A stretch of DNA of 64,000 bases, from assembly GCA_017545535.1 (NCBI GenBank), contig JAFWMS010000028.1:186001-250000 (forward strand), written 5' to 3'. This document shows positions 1 to 7,292 of this stretch, one piece after another. The notes under the pieces were generated by a model that was given only the letters and a program-made list of their open reading frames with translations, had not been told where the DNA came from and made no database searches. This stretch comes from Clostridia bacterium (lineage in GTDB: Bacteria > Bacillota > Clostridia > Christensenellales > CAG-138). Every line of letters begins with the position of its first letter. Positions within the stretch are counted from its first letter, which is position 1. The translations under genes and the position numbers were made by a program.

Positions 1-564
1 CCGCTCCACGCAGGTGGGGATCACCGCGCCAAAGATGAGCACATCGTCGTTGCCGTGAGCCTCTACCAGCATCAAGTCCGCCTTGTCCAGGGGCTCCTCC
101 CAGGAGACCAGCTTGGGCTGCAGTTCGATTTGCCGCTGCTTGTAGGCGAACAACTCCGCCATGTCCCCCTCTCCCTCCAAAACGGTCATGCGGACCTCCC
201 GCGCCTCTTCCGGAGGGAAAACGGTGATGAATCGTATCACGCTGCCATATTCCCGCTCCTCCAGGACGGCACCGTTCTCATCCAAAAAAGCCATCTTGGC
301 CCGGGTGGGGATATACCTCCACTCCCAGTAGACGGCGGCCACCGGCGCCTTTTCCGGATCCCAACGGACGGAAAACCAGTCTCCCTCTACGAAATGGACG
401 GTTGTGGAGTAGGTGTTGTCCCACAGAGACTCCCGACGTACGTTTTCGGCATGGATCTCGATGATGCAGGCGTGGTTGATATGGGCGTCCGCCAGGGCGG
501 GCAGGGGGATCGCCAACAGCAACAGCACAGCGAAGAGCAAAGAAATCAGGCGCAGTCGTTTCAT
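1..564 (-). CDS. Secreted PIG-L/LmbE-like protein, 3' part missing
   Basis: The frame opens with ATG at 564 behind an AAGGA Shine-Dalgarno and runs off the left window edge after 188 codons. Residues 1 to about 24 form a clear signal peptide (KRLR, then a Leu-rich core ending ALA-DA). The next 140 residues are unrecognised. The last visible residues read LMLVEAHGNDDVLIFGAVIP, which lines up with the AHPDDE metal-binding motif that opens PIG-L/LmbE deacetylase domains, so a C-terminal deacetylase-like domain is inferred. The motif is degenerate (HGNDD instead of HPDDE); in family members the first Asp is the general base, and here it is Asn. It lies 55 nt downstream of the thioesterase gene on the same strand and is probably in that operon. 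The export signal is firm; the enzymatic role is only a suggestion. Confidence 0.6.
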   Translation of the reverse strand, partial: MKRLRLISLLFAVLLLLAIPLPALADAHINHACIIEIHAENVRRESLWDNTYSTTVHFVEGDWFSVRWDPEKAPVAAVYWEWRYIPTRAKMAFLDENGAVLEEREYGSVIRFITVFPPEEAREVRMTVLEGEGDMAELFAYKQRQIELQPKLVSWEEPLDKADLMLVEAHGNDDVLIFGAVIPTCVER

Positions 565-619
565 GATATATCCTTTCTGAAAAAAGATGATCCGGACAGG
601 CGGGAACGAAAAAGCCCGT

Positions 620-1333
620 TTACTCCCCGTAGGTCAGGTTCAGGCGAAAGAGCTTCTTCCCCCGATCGCCACTGAGCAGGAAGACGTCTCCCTGCTGAAG
701 ATAAGTCAGGTCCACCGGGTCGGAGAGCTTTGCTTCGCCGTTGAACTCTGCCCGGATCTCCCGGATAGGCCGGACCCGCAGCTCCGCCGGCATCAGATCC
801 TCGCACAAATCCAGATACCGGGTGTTGTTCATGTGCCCGTTCAGATCCACATAGCTGTAGGGCACGGTAAAGGTCTCTCCCGTCCCCGCCACAGCGGGTT
901 TGGGCGCCATAGGCAGAGGCAGGGGTTTTTCCCCCTCCTCCCCGTCGATGCGGACGCCGTGCTCCTCCGGGAACACCAGCTTCCGGCTCTCCCGGTCCAT
1001 GAGGGCCCAGAGGGCGCTGCCTGTGAGCAGCGTTTGGCCCCATGGATCCTCCATCCGATAGTACCGGGGAAAGTACAGGTGCATGGTCTGTCCGGGCCAG
1101 GAGAGGAGCTTTACGTCCTCGTCATAGATCGGGAGCCGATCGATCTTCACCTGCTGCAGGGTCACGATCCAGAGGAGCCCCCTGTCCAGCGTCCTTTCCC
1201 GGCCCATGCCCAGTTCCGTGGTATGGGCGATGGACGCCTCCTGTAAAAAAGTGAACAGCCGACTGAGCCGGAGCCGCCGCCGGGCGTCCACGTCCGAGCT
1301 CAGCAGCCGATAGCTTTTCTCGTACACGCTCAT
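620..1333 (-). CDS. Acyl-ACP thioesterase (FatA/FatB-like, PF01643 type)
   Basis: A 237-residue protein with two hotdog halves. The family hydrolyses the thioester between a fatty acyl chain and acyl carrier protein in the cytoplasm. The second half carries VDLNGHMNNTRY, matching the Asp/Asn/His catalytic signature (DxNxHxNN) of plant and bacterial acyl-ACP thioesterases; the first half shows the usual LFTFLQEASIAHTTELG helix. ATG at 1333 overlaps the TGA of the acyl carrier gene (ATGA), so translation is probably coupled; a longer upstream frame would run into that gene and is not used. Order ligase, carrier, thioesterase suggests that chain loading and release are encoded together. The substrate is unknown. 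Confidence in the family is high. Confidence 0.88.
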   Translation of the reverse strand: MSVYEKSYRLLSSDVDARRRLRLSRLFTFLQEASIAHTTELGMGRERTLDRGLLWIVTLQQVKIDRLPIYDEDVKLLSWPGQTMHLYFPRYYRMEDPWGQTLLTGSALWALMDRESRKLVFPEEHGVRIDGEEGEKPLPLPMAPKPAVAGTGETFTVPYSYVDLNGHMNNTRYLDLCEDLMPAELRVRPIREIRAEFNGEAKLSDPVDLTYLQQGDVFLLSGDRGKKLFRLNLTYGE

Positions 1334-1584
1334 GCCTTGGGCATCCGCTTCTCGATGGCGTCCACCACGTCCCCCAAGGTGGACAGCTTCTGCCACTGAC
1401 GGTTGGGGATGCGCACGTCGAAAGCCGCCTCCAGGCGGCATATGATGAGGGTGAAGCCCATGGAATCGATGCCGGTGTCCGTGTTGATGACGGTGTCCTC
1501 GTCGAACGACTGTCCCTCCAGCTCCGGCAGGGACTCCACGATGACGGTCTTGGCCTTCTCCAGTATTTCTTCTCTGCGGGTCAT
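1330..1584 (-). CDS. Acyl carrier protein
   Basis: An 84-residue acidic helical protein with the phosphopantetheine attachment site DTGIDSMGF (Ser in DSM). Start ATG at 1584 overlaps the TGA of the ligase gene; its own TGA overlaps the thioesterase ATG. It is therefore sandwiched by ATGA overlaps in a tight three-gene cassette. The dedicated position between an AMP-forming ligase and a thioesterase suggests a specialised carrier loaded by the ligase, as in D-alanyl (DltA/DltC) or natural-product systems, rather than the housekeeping fatty-acid AcpP. It needs a phosphopantetheinyl transferase from elsewhere in the genome. Confidence 0.9.
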   Translation of the reverse strand: MTRREEILEKAKTVIVESLPELEGQSFDEDTVINTDTGIDSMGFTLIICRLEAAFDVRIPNRQWQKLSTLGDVVDAIEKRMPKA

Positions 1585-2939
1585 TGCTCCTCTTTCCCTT
1601 CCCGTTGGACAGCCCAACGCATGATCTTGCCGCTGGCGGTCCTGGGCAGCGGCCTCCCGAAAAACACGATGTCCCGAAGCTGCTGTCCCCGGGGCCGGTC
1701 AGCCATGAGGGGGCGCAGCTTCTCCCACAGGGGTCCTTTGTCCTGCTCCGGCCCCTCCAGAACCAGGATGGGCCCCCTGTCCTCCAGAACCACGCACAGG
1801 TCCATGGTGTTCAGGGCCTGGGCAATGGCCCCCTCGTACTCCGGCAAAAACAGCTTGGTCCCGTCCATGAGCACCAGCGTTTCCTTCTTTCGCCCGGTGA
1901 GGACGAGCCTCCCCGCCCAGTCCAACCGTCCCAGGTCCCCGGTGTGGAGGACCCCATTCGCGAGGGCTGCCGCCGTATCCTCGGGCCGACGCCAGTATCC
2001 CTCCATGACGCAGGTGGGCGCCGAAATCAGCACCTCCCCGTCGTCGGCGATGGTGATGGCATCGTCGGGACAGATCGTCATGGCGTAGGGATCGCTGCCC
2101 AGGCTCAGGGCCACGCCAGAACTGGTCTCCGTGAGGCCGTAGCCGAAGTGGACCTGCTTGCCCATGGCCTGGACCCCGTCCAGCAGGGGCTTGGGGCAGC
2201 CGCCGGCCCCCACCAGCACCGTCTTCAATTCTTCATTCAGCGCCCCCTGCTGCAGAAGGAACCCTAACAGCAGCGGCACGACGGAGACGGCCGTGGGCCG
2301 AAAGAAAGCGCAGTCGTCATGATAGTGCCGGGCGCCTCGGCCGAGAGCCACGGCAGCCCCGCAGGAAAGACCCCAGAGAAGGCCGCAGACGAAGCCGAAT
2401 ACGTGGTCGAGGGGCAGCAAACACAGCAGCCGATCCTCCGGTGTCAACGGCAGCAGCGCGCCGCCGTTGTAGGCGCTGCCCATGAGGGACGCGCCGGTGA
2501 GGACCACCGCCTTGGACCGGTCCGTGGTGCCGGAGGTGAAGAAGAGGATCCGGTCCGACCCTCCCTCCGCATCGGGCGTCAAACAAGGGGAAAGCTCCTC
2601 CACCAAATCGGGATCGCCCCACAGGGAGCTTATCTCCGCCTCCCGGACCATGTCCATGAGGGCCCTGTCGGAAGCGCTGTCACTCAAGAGCACCGTCCGC
2701 TTGCCGGAGAGGACCGCAGCGAAGATCTCTACGACACAATCGAAGCTTCCGTCGCATAGGATGCCCCGACAGAAACCGGCTGTCTGCTTCAACGCCTGAG
2801 CCCTGTCCAAAGCTCGCCGCTCCAACGCGCCAAAGGTGCAGACCGCCGTCTGCCCCTGTTGCGCATATATGAGGGCCGGACGATCCGGGGCCGCCGCCGC
2901 CCAGTGGCTGAGCATCGCCCCAAAGCCAGAAAACCGCAT
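1581..2939 (-). CDS. AMP-dependent acyl/carboxylate ligase (ANL superfamily)
   Basis: A 452-residue adenylate-forming enzyme, short for the family. Visible core motifs in order are the P-loop FFTSGTTDRSKAVVLT, YGLTETSSG, the ribose-binding LHTGDLGRLDWAGRLVLTGR and the C-terminal PRTASGKIMR with the adenylation lysine. It should activate a carboxylate as acyl-AMP and pass it to a thiol, most plausibly the phosphopantetheine of the adjacent carrier protein. ATG at 2939 follows GGAGG at a 7-nt distance; the open frame extends far upstream but only as the antisense of other genes. First gene of the cassette, with a TACAAT -10-like element about 30 nt upstream. Substrate (fatty, amino or aryl acid) cannot be told from sequence. 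Confidence 0.85.
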   Translation of the reverse strand: MRFSGFGAMLSHWAAAAPDRPALIYAQQGQTAVCTFGALERRALDRAQALKQTAGFCRGILCDGSFDCVVEIFAAVLSGKRTVLLSDSASDRALMDMVREAEISSLWGDPDLVEELSPCLTPDAEGGSDRILFFTSGTTDRSKAVVLTGASLMGSAYNGGALLPLTPEDRLLCLLPLDHVFGFVCGLLWGLSCGAAVALGRGARHYHDDCAFFRPTAVSVVPLLLGFLLQQGALNEELKTVLVGAGGCPKPLLDGVQAMGKQVHFGYGLTETSSGVALSLGSDPYAMTICPDDAITIADDGEVLISAPTCVMEGYWRRPEDTAAALANGVLHTGDLGRLDWAGRLVLTGRKKETLVLMDGTKLFLPEYEGAIAQALNTMDLCVVLEDRGPILVLEGPEQDKGPLWEKLRPLMADRPRGQQLRDIVFFGRPLPRTASGKIMRWAVQREGKEEQ

Positions 2940-3116
2940 GGCAGTACCTCCATTTACAGGTATTGTACCATAGGACAACGGGGAAAGGAAGGGCCTTTTC
3001 CCAAAAGAAAAACCTTTGCCGCAGACCGGAAAAGAAAAAAAGTTCGTGCAATTTGCGGGCGGAAGGTATATACTGTCCATGCTGTGAAGTATCACAAATC
3101 TATGGGAGGAAAAGTC
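2940..3116. promoter_or_regulatory. Divergent promoter region between acyl and redox operons
   Basis: A 177-nt gap separates the minus-strand ligase start (2939) from the plus-strand oxidoreductase start (3117). On the plus strand TATACT near 3070 is a plausible -10, and on the minus strand TACAAT near 2963-2968 is another; neither has a strong -35. The shared gap suggests possible co-regulation. No clear operator palindrome was found. Confidence 0.4.
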
Positions 3117-4505
3117 ATGGACAAGAACATTCGCATCTGCATCGTGGGCGGCGGCCCTGCGGGCCTTTCCGCCGGCATGTATCTGGAAAAAAAGGGGTAC
3201 GAGAACTACACCATCCTGGAGCGCCTGGACCGGGTGGGCGGCAAGTGCTGGTCCCCCACATACAACGGCCGCCGCTATGAGATGGGCGCCATCATGGGCG
3301 TGCCCAGCTACTATGCGGTCCACGATGTGGAGGAGTTCTGCGGCATCACCCATGACGGTCCCAAGCTGAACCGGAACTATAAGAACAAGAACGGCGACGT
3401 CATCGAGCCCTTCGAGCCCAAGAAGAACATCCTCAAGATCCCCCGCCTGCTGAAGATGAAGAAGCAGGTGAAGAAGCTGGGCGAGATCCTGGAGACCAAG
3501 TACAAGGGCTACGACGTGAACGGTCATAGGGGTGTGGCCGAGGGCCGGTACGACGGCTTCTCCCAGGCCAACGCCAAGCGGGAGCCCATCAGCGGCACCA
3601 ACCCCAATCTGAAGGACCTTTGCCTGCCCTTCAACGAGTTCTGCCGCATCAACGGCGTGGAGCTGACCCAGGACATTTGGATCGGGCCCTACACCTCCTT
3701 CGGCTATGGCTACTTCGACGAGATCCCCGCGGCCTACGTTTTGAAGTATCTGGATTTCCAGACCTGCATGAACTTCGTGAAGGTGAATCTGTGGACCTGG
3801 AAGAACGGGACCCAGTACATCTGGGAGCAGCTCAATGACCATCTCAAGCATCCCGCCCGCCTGAACAGCACCATCGACAAGGTGGAGCGCAAGGACGGCA
3901 AGGTGCTGGTCACCGTCAATGGCCAGGTGGAGGAGTACGACAAGATCATCGTCACCGCCCCCCTCTACATCCCCAACAAGCGGGCCGACGGTCAGAAGGG
4001 CATGGTGGAATACTTCGACGCCCGGGAGGACGAGAAGGCGCTGTTCTCCAAGATCGACTACGAGCGCTACGATGTGCTGGCTGTGGAGACCAAGCCGGAG
4101 GATCATCCCGAGATCTCCTACTACGTGTTCGAGAACATGCAGAAGGATCGGCTGGGCCACCTGATGGTCTACTACCGCCGCTGGAAGGACACCAAGGACC
4201 AGGTCATCACCACCTACGCCCTGCGCAAGCATAAGGACACCCGGGAGATCCCCTATGAGGAGTGCCGTCAGATGGTCCTCGACGACCTCAAGACCATGCA
4301 CAACCCCGCCTCCAACGTCATCAACGAGTGGAGCGTGTACTATTTCCCCCATGTCTTCTCCAAGGACTATGCCGACGGCTGGTACGACAAGGTGGAGGCC
4401 ATGCAGGGCAAGTATGACACCTACTACGCAGGCGAGGTCATGAGCTTCGGCGACATGGACGAAACGGCGGAGTATTCCCGGGAGCTGGTCGAACGATTCT
4501 TCTAA
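3117..4505 (+). CDS. NAD(P)/FAD-dependent oxidoreductase (amine-oxidase-like fold)
   Basis: A 462-residue flavoprotein. The N-terminus has the Rossmann dinucleotide motif IVGGGPAGLSAGMYL followed by the ILERLDRVGGKC segment typical of FAD-binding amine oxidase and phytoene-desaturase relatives. ATG at 3117 lies 6 nt after GGAGGA; an in-frame ATG at 3102 overlaps that ribosome site and is less likely. First gene of a four-gene redox operon. No signal peptide or membrane helix. The substrate is unknown; the family includes enzymes that oxidise or saturate C-C and C-N bonds, and in an anaerobe a reductive role fed by the downstream electron-transfer proteins is a reasonable inference. Confidence 0.8.
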   Translation: MDKNIRICIVGGGPAGLSAGMYLEKKGYENYTILERLDRVGGKCWSPTYNGRRYEMGAIMGVPSYYAVHDVEEFCGITHDGPKLNRNYKNKNGDVIEPFEPKKNILKIPRLLKMKKQVKKLGEILETKYKGYDVNGHRGVAEGRYDGFSQANAKREPISGTNPNLKDLCLPFNEFCRINGVELTQDIWIGPYTSFGYGYFDEIPAAYVLKYLDFQTCMNFVKVNLWTWKNGTQYIWEQLNDHLKHPARLNSTIDKVERKDGKVLVTVNGQVEEYDKIIVTAPLYIPNKRADGQKGMVEYFDAREDEKALFSKIDYERYDVLAVETKPEDHPEISYYVFENMQKDRLGHLMVYYRRWKDTKDQVITTYALRKHKDTREIPYEECRQMVLDDLKTMHNPASNVINEWSVYYFPHVFSKDYADGWYDKVEAMQGKYDTYYAGEVMSFGDMDETAEYSRELVERFF

Positions 4506-4520
4506 ACTATCCCGTTTCGG

Positions 4521-4543
4521 AGGGAGCGCATTCCGCTCCCTCA
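4521..4543 (+). other. Intercistronic hairpin
   Basis: GAGGGAGCG and CGCTCCCTC form a perfect 9-bp stem around a 5-nt loop, in the 60-nt gap between the first two redox genes. It is followed only by ATCTTTC, so it is at best a weak terminator; it could instead attenuate transcription or set relative mRNA stability within the operon. Confidence 0.6.
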
Positions 4544-4565
4544 TCTTTCGTATAAGGAGACGAAT

Positions 4566-6101
4566 ATGAAATTCTACAAAGACCACTATGACGTCATCGT
4601 CATCGGCGGCGCCCTGGCGGGGCTTTCCTCCGCGCTGATGCTGGCGGACAAGGGGCTGGACGTTCTGGTGCTGGAGCGGCACAACCTGCCCGGCGGCATC
4701 GCCACCAGCTTCGTCCGGGGCGGCATCGAGATCGAGGCGGCCCTCCACGAGATGATGAGCATCGGCCCCGAGGGGAACCGGCTCAAGGTGGGCAAGTTCC
4801 TGGAGGACATGGGGGTATTCGTGGATTGGCTCAAGGTCCCCGAAGCCTATCACGCCGCTTTGCCCGGCATCGAGGTGACGCTGCACCCGGGCCTCGAAAC
4901 CTTCGCTCGGGAGGTGGACGCCGAGGTCCCCGGCACCTACGAAAAGGTTTTGAAGCTGCTGAACCTGTGCCACACCGTCTTCGACAGCGTGAACGAGCTC
5001 TCCATCCACCCCATGAGCAAGCCCATGATGCTCTTAAAGCACGAGGCCTTCGTGAAGACCGCAGGCTATTCTACCGCCGAGGTCATGGACACCTTCGATC
5101 TGCCCCAAAAGGCCCGGGATCTGCTGGCCCCCTACTGGATCTACGTGGGCAGCGGCTTTTCCGACCTGCCCTTCACCATCTTCTCCGTGCTCATGGCGGA
5201 CTACATCGGCTACGGCTCCTATATCCCCCGGAAGTTCAGCCATGAGATCAGCCTCAAGATGGCGGAGCGGGCAGAGGAAATGGGCGTGCAGATCGAGTAT
5301 CGGCAGCACGTGGAGAAGATCCTGGTAAAGGACGGCCGCGTCTACGGTGTCCGCACCGCCCGGGGCGACGAGATCCACGCGGACTACGTCATCTCCGCCC
5401 CCTATCCCAACAAGGTTTACACCTCCATGATCGAGCCCATCTCGGCGGTGCCGGAAAAGGCCCTCAAGATGGTCAACGGCCGCCGGCTGAGCCTCACCGC
5501 CTTTTCCGTCATCATGATCCTGGACAAGCCCGCCCAGGAACTGGGCATCAAGGACTACAGCATCTTCATCGGCGACACCATGGACACGGACGAGCTATAT
5601 AAGGATCTGGCGGGTCTCGGGCCCTACCGCTACCTCACCTGCATCTGCCACAACTACGGCAACCCGGACGCCACGCCTCCGGGTACCTGCTCTTTCTCCA
5701 TCACCACCCTGCCCCGGGTGGACGGCTGGAAGACCGTCACCGCCGACGAGTACGACGCGGTGAAGCATCGGGTGGCGGAACAGATGATCGACGACATGTC
5801 CAAGTACTACGGCATCGATTTGAAGGACCACATTCTGGAACTGGTCATCGAGACCCCCATGACCGTGGCCCACTACACCGGCATGTGGAACGGCTGCATC
5901 TACGGCTATGCTCACACCATGGAAGATCACATCGTTGCCCGGCTCCAGACCGCCGAGGCAGAGAAGTTTATCGGAGGGCTGGAGTTCGCCGGCGCCCATC
6001 AGATCTCCGGCGACGGCATGGGCCCCGCCGTGACCAACGGACGAAAGGCGGCCAAGAACGTGCTGGACGACATCAAAGCCAGGAAGGAGGCGGTCAAATG
6101 A
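4566..6101 (+). CDS. CrtI/retinol-saturase-like FAD oxidoreductase
   Basis: A 511-residue protein of the phytoene desaturase / all-trans-retinol saturase family. Residues about 9-40 carry VIVIGGALAGLSSALMLADKG and LERHNLPGG, the FAD-binding start of this family; the C-terminus has the GAHQISGDGMGPAVTNGRKA segment that closes the FAD site. The Shine-Dalgarno AAGGAGA precedes the ATG. The gene ends in an ATGA overlap with the next reductase, so the two are probably translated together. Family members desaturate, isomerise or saturate polyene-type C=C bonds. No phytoene synthase or isoprenoid gene is nearby, so carotenoid synthesis is not supported. The partner reductase suggests electron delivery to this enzyme. 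Confidence 0.8.
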   Translation: MKFYKDHYDVIVIGGALAGLSSALMLADKGLDVLVLERHNLPGGIATSFVRGGIEIEAALHEMMSIGPEGNRLKVGKFLEDMGVFVDWLKVPEAYHAALPGIEVTLHPGLETFAREVDAEVPGTYEKVLKLLNLCHTVFDSVNELSIHPMSKPMMLLKHEAFVKTAGYSTAEVMDTFDLPQKARDLLAPYWIYVGSGFSDLPFTIFSVLMADYIGYGSYIPRKFSHEISLKMAERAEEMGVQIEYRQHVEKILVKDGRVYGVRTARGDEIHADYVISAPYPNKVYTSMIEPISAVPEKALKMVNGRRLSLTAFSVIMILDKPAQELGIKDYSIFIGDTMDTDELYKDLAGLGPYRYLTCICHNYGNPDATPPGTCSFSITTLPRVDGWKTVTADEYDAVKHRVAEQMIDDMSKYYGIDLKDHILELVIETPMTVAHYTGMWNGCIYGYAHTMEDHIVARLQTAEAEKFIGGLEFAGAHQISGDGMGPAVTNGRKAAKNVLDDIKARKEAVK

Positions 6102-7282
6102 AGATCAAGGGATTTTTGCAGGACGTGGGCGGTGCGTCCCGGGTCACCAAGGCCCGCCTGGCAGCCTTTGAAGCCGCCTCAGTCCAGGCTGAGACCGTGG
6201 ACCCCATCGGGGACGTGGCCCGGGAATGGCATCCCGGGAAGCTGGAGCTGGTGGTCAAGGACATCTACTCCGTGAGCCCCACGGCCAAGACCGTCCGCTT
6301 TGTCCGGGCTGACGGGAAGAAGCTCCCCCCCTTCTACGCGGGACAGTTCATCTCCCTCGCCTTCCCCGTGAACGGGGAGACTGTCACCCGGCCTTATTCC
6401 CTCTCCTCCGCCCCCTACGAGGCGAGGCAGGAAAACGGCTATGTGGAGATCACCGTCCGCAAATCCAAGGGCGACGGCTTCATCGCCGACTACGTGAACG
6501 ACCAGCTGAAGGTGGGAGACCATCTCCTGGGCAATATCGGCCTTGGCCAGTTCTATTATGAGCCCCTCCGGGACGCCAAACGGGTCATGGCATTGGCCGG
6601 CGGCGTAGGCATCACCCCCTTCGCCTCCATGGCCAAGGAGATCGCCCACGGGACGTTGGACGTGGATCTGACCATCCTCTACGGCTCCGTTTCCTCCGAC
6701 GATATCATCCTGAAGGACCAGCTGGCGGCACTGAACTGTGAGCGGGTCAAGGTCGTCCACGTCCTTTCCGGGAACGAGCCCGACTGGAAGGGCGAGCGGG
6801 GCTTCCTCAGCGCAGAGCTGATCAAAAAGTATACCGAGGGCAACACCTCCTACTTCATCTGCGGGCCCCAGGTCATGTACACCTTCCTGCGGCAGGAGAT
6901 CCAAAAGTTGAACGTGCCCGCCCGCCGGGTCCGTTTCGAGGTCTTCGGCCAGGCCAAGGACATCACGGCCTTCCCCGGCTATCCCGCAGAAAAGAAGAAC
7001 GACGTGTATACCCTCACCGTGCGCCGGGGCATTCACGAGGACAGGATCCCCGCCAAGGCCACGGAAAGCCTGGTGGTGGCGCTGGAGCGGGCCAACATCC
7101 GCATCGACACCGCCTGCCGCAGCGGCGAATGCGGCTTCTGCCGGACCAAGGTCCTTACAGGCGACTATTACGTGTGCCCGGAGAACGACGGCCGCAGGGG
7201 CGCGGACAGGGACTTTGGCTACGTCCACGCCTGCGCCGCCTATCCCCTTTCCGACATGACCATCAAGATCCCCATCGAATAA
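6098..7282 (+). CDS. NAD(P)H:flavin/ferredoxin reductase with C-terminal 2Fe-2S domain
   Basis: A 394-residue electron-transfer protein. Domains in order: a roughly 45-residue lead, a ferredoxin-reductase FAD domain with RPYSLSSAP, a nucleotide-binding domain with GGVGITPF and YFICGP, and a plant-type 2Fe-2S ferredoxin domain with CRSGECGFC and a fourth Cys near the end. This is the layout of phenol/propane-type oxygenase reductases, although anaerobes use it to feed reductive enzymes. ATG at 6098 overlaps the previous stop (ATGA) after GGAGG. It probably passes electrons from NAD(P)H to one of the neighbouring flavoproteins; which one is unknown. Confidence 0.85.
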   Translation: MKIKGFLQDVGGASRVTKARLAAFEAASVQAETVDPIGDVAREWHPGKLELVVKDIYSVSPTAKTVRFVRADGKKLPPFYAGQFISLAFPVNGETVTRPYSLSSAPYEARQENGYVEITVRKSKGDGFIADYVNDQLKVGDHLLGNIGLGQFYYEPLRDAKRVMALAGGVGITPFASMAKEIAHGTLDVDLTILYGSVSSDDIILKDQLAALNCERVKVVHVLSGNEPDWKGERGFLSAELIKKYTEGNTSYFICGPQVMYTFLRQEIQKLNVPARRVRFEVFGQAKDITAFPGYPAEKKNDVYTLTVRRGIHEDRIPAKATESLVVALERANIRIDTACRSGECGFCRTKVLTGDYYVCPENDGRRGADRDFGYVHACAAYPLSDMTIKIPIE

Positions 7283-7292
7283 GGAGACGAAC

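Noticed and set aside
2940..5009. Extension of the AMP-ligase frame upstream to 5009
   Set aside because: That part is antisense to two oxidoreductase genes and shows mirror composition. The ligase has a good ribosome site and its proper family start at 2939.
4566..6101. Carotenoid biosynthesis (CrtI phytoene desaturase)
   Set aside because: Family resemblance only. There is no phytoene synthase or other isoprenoid gene nearby, and the reductase partners suggest a different role.
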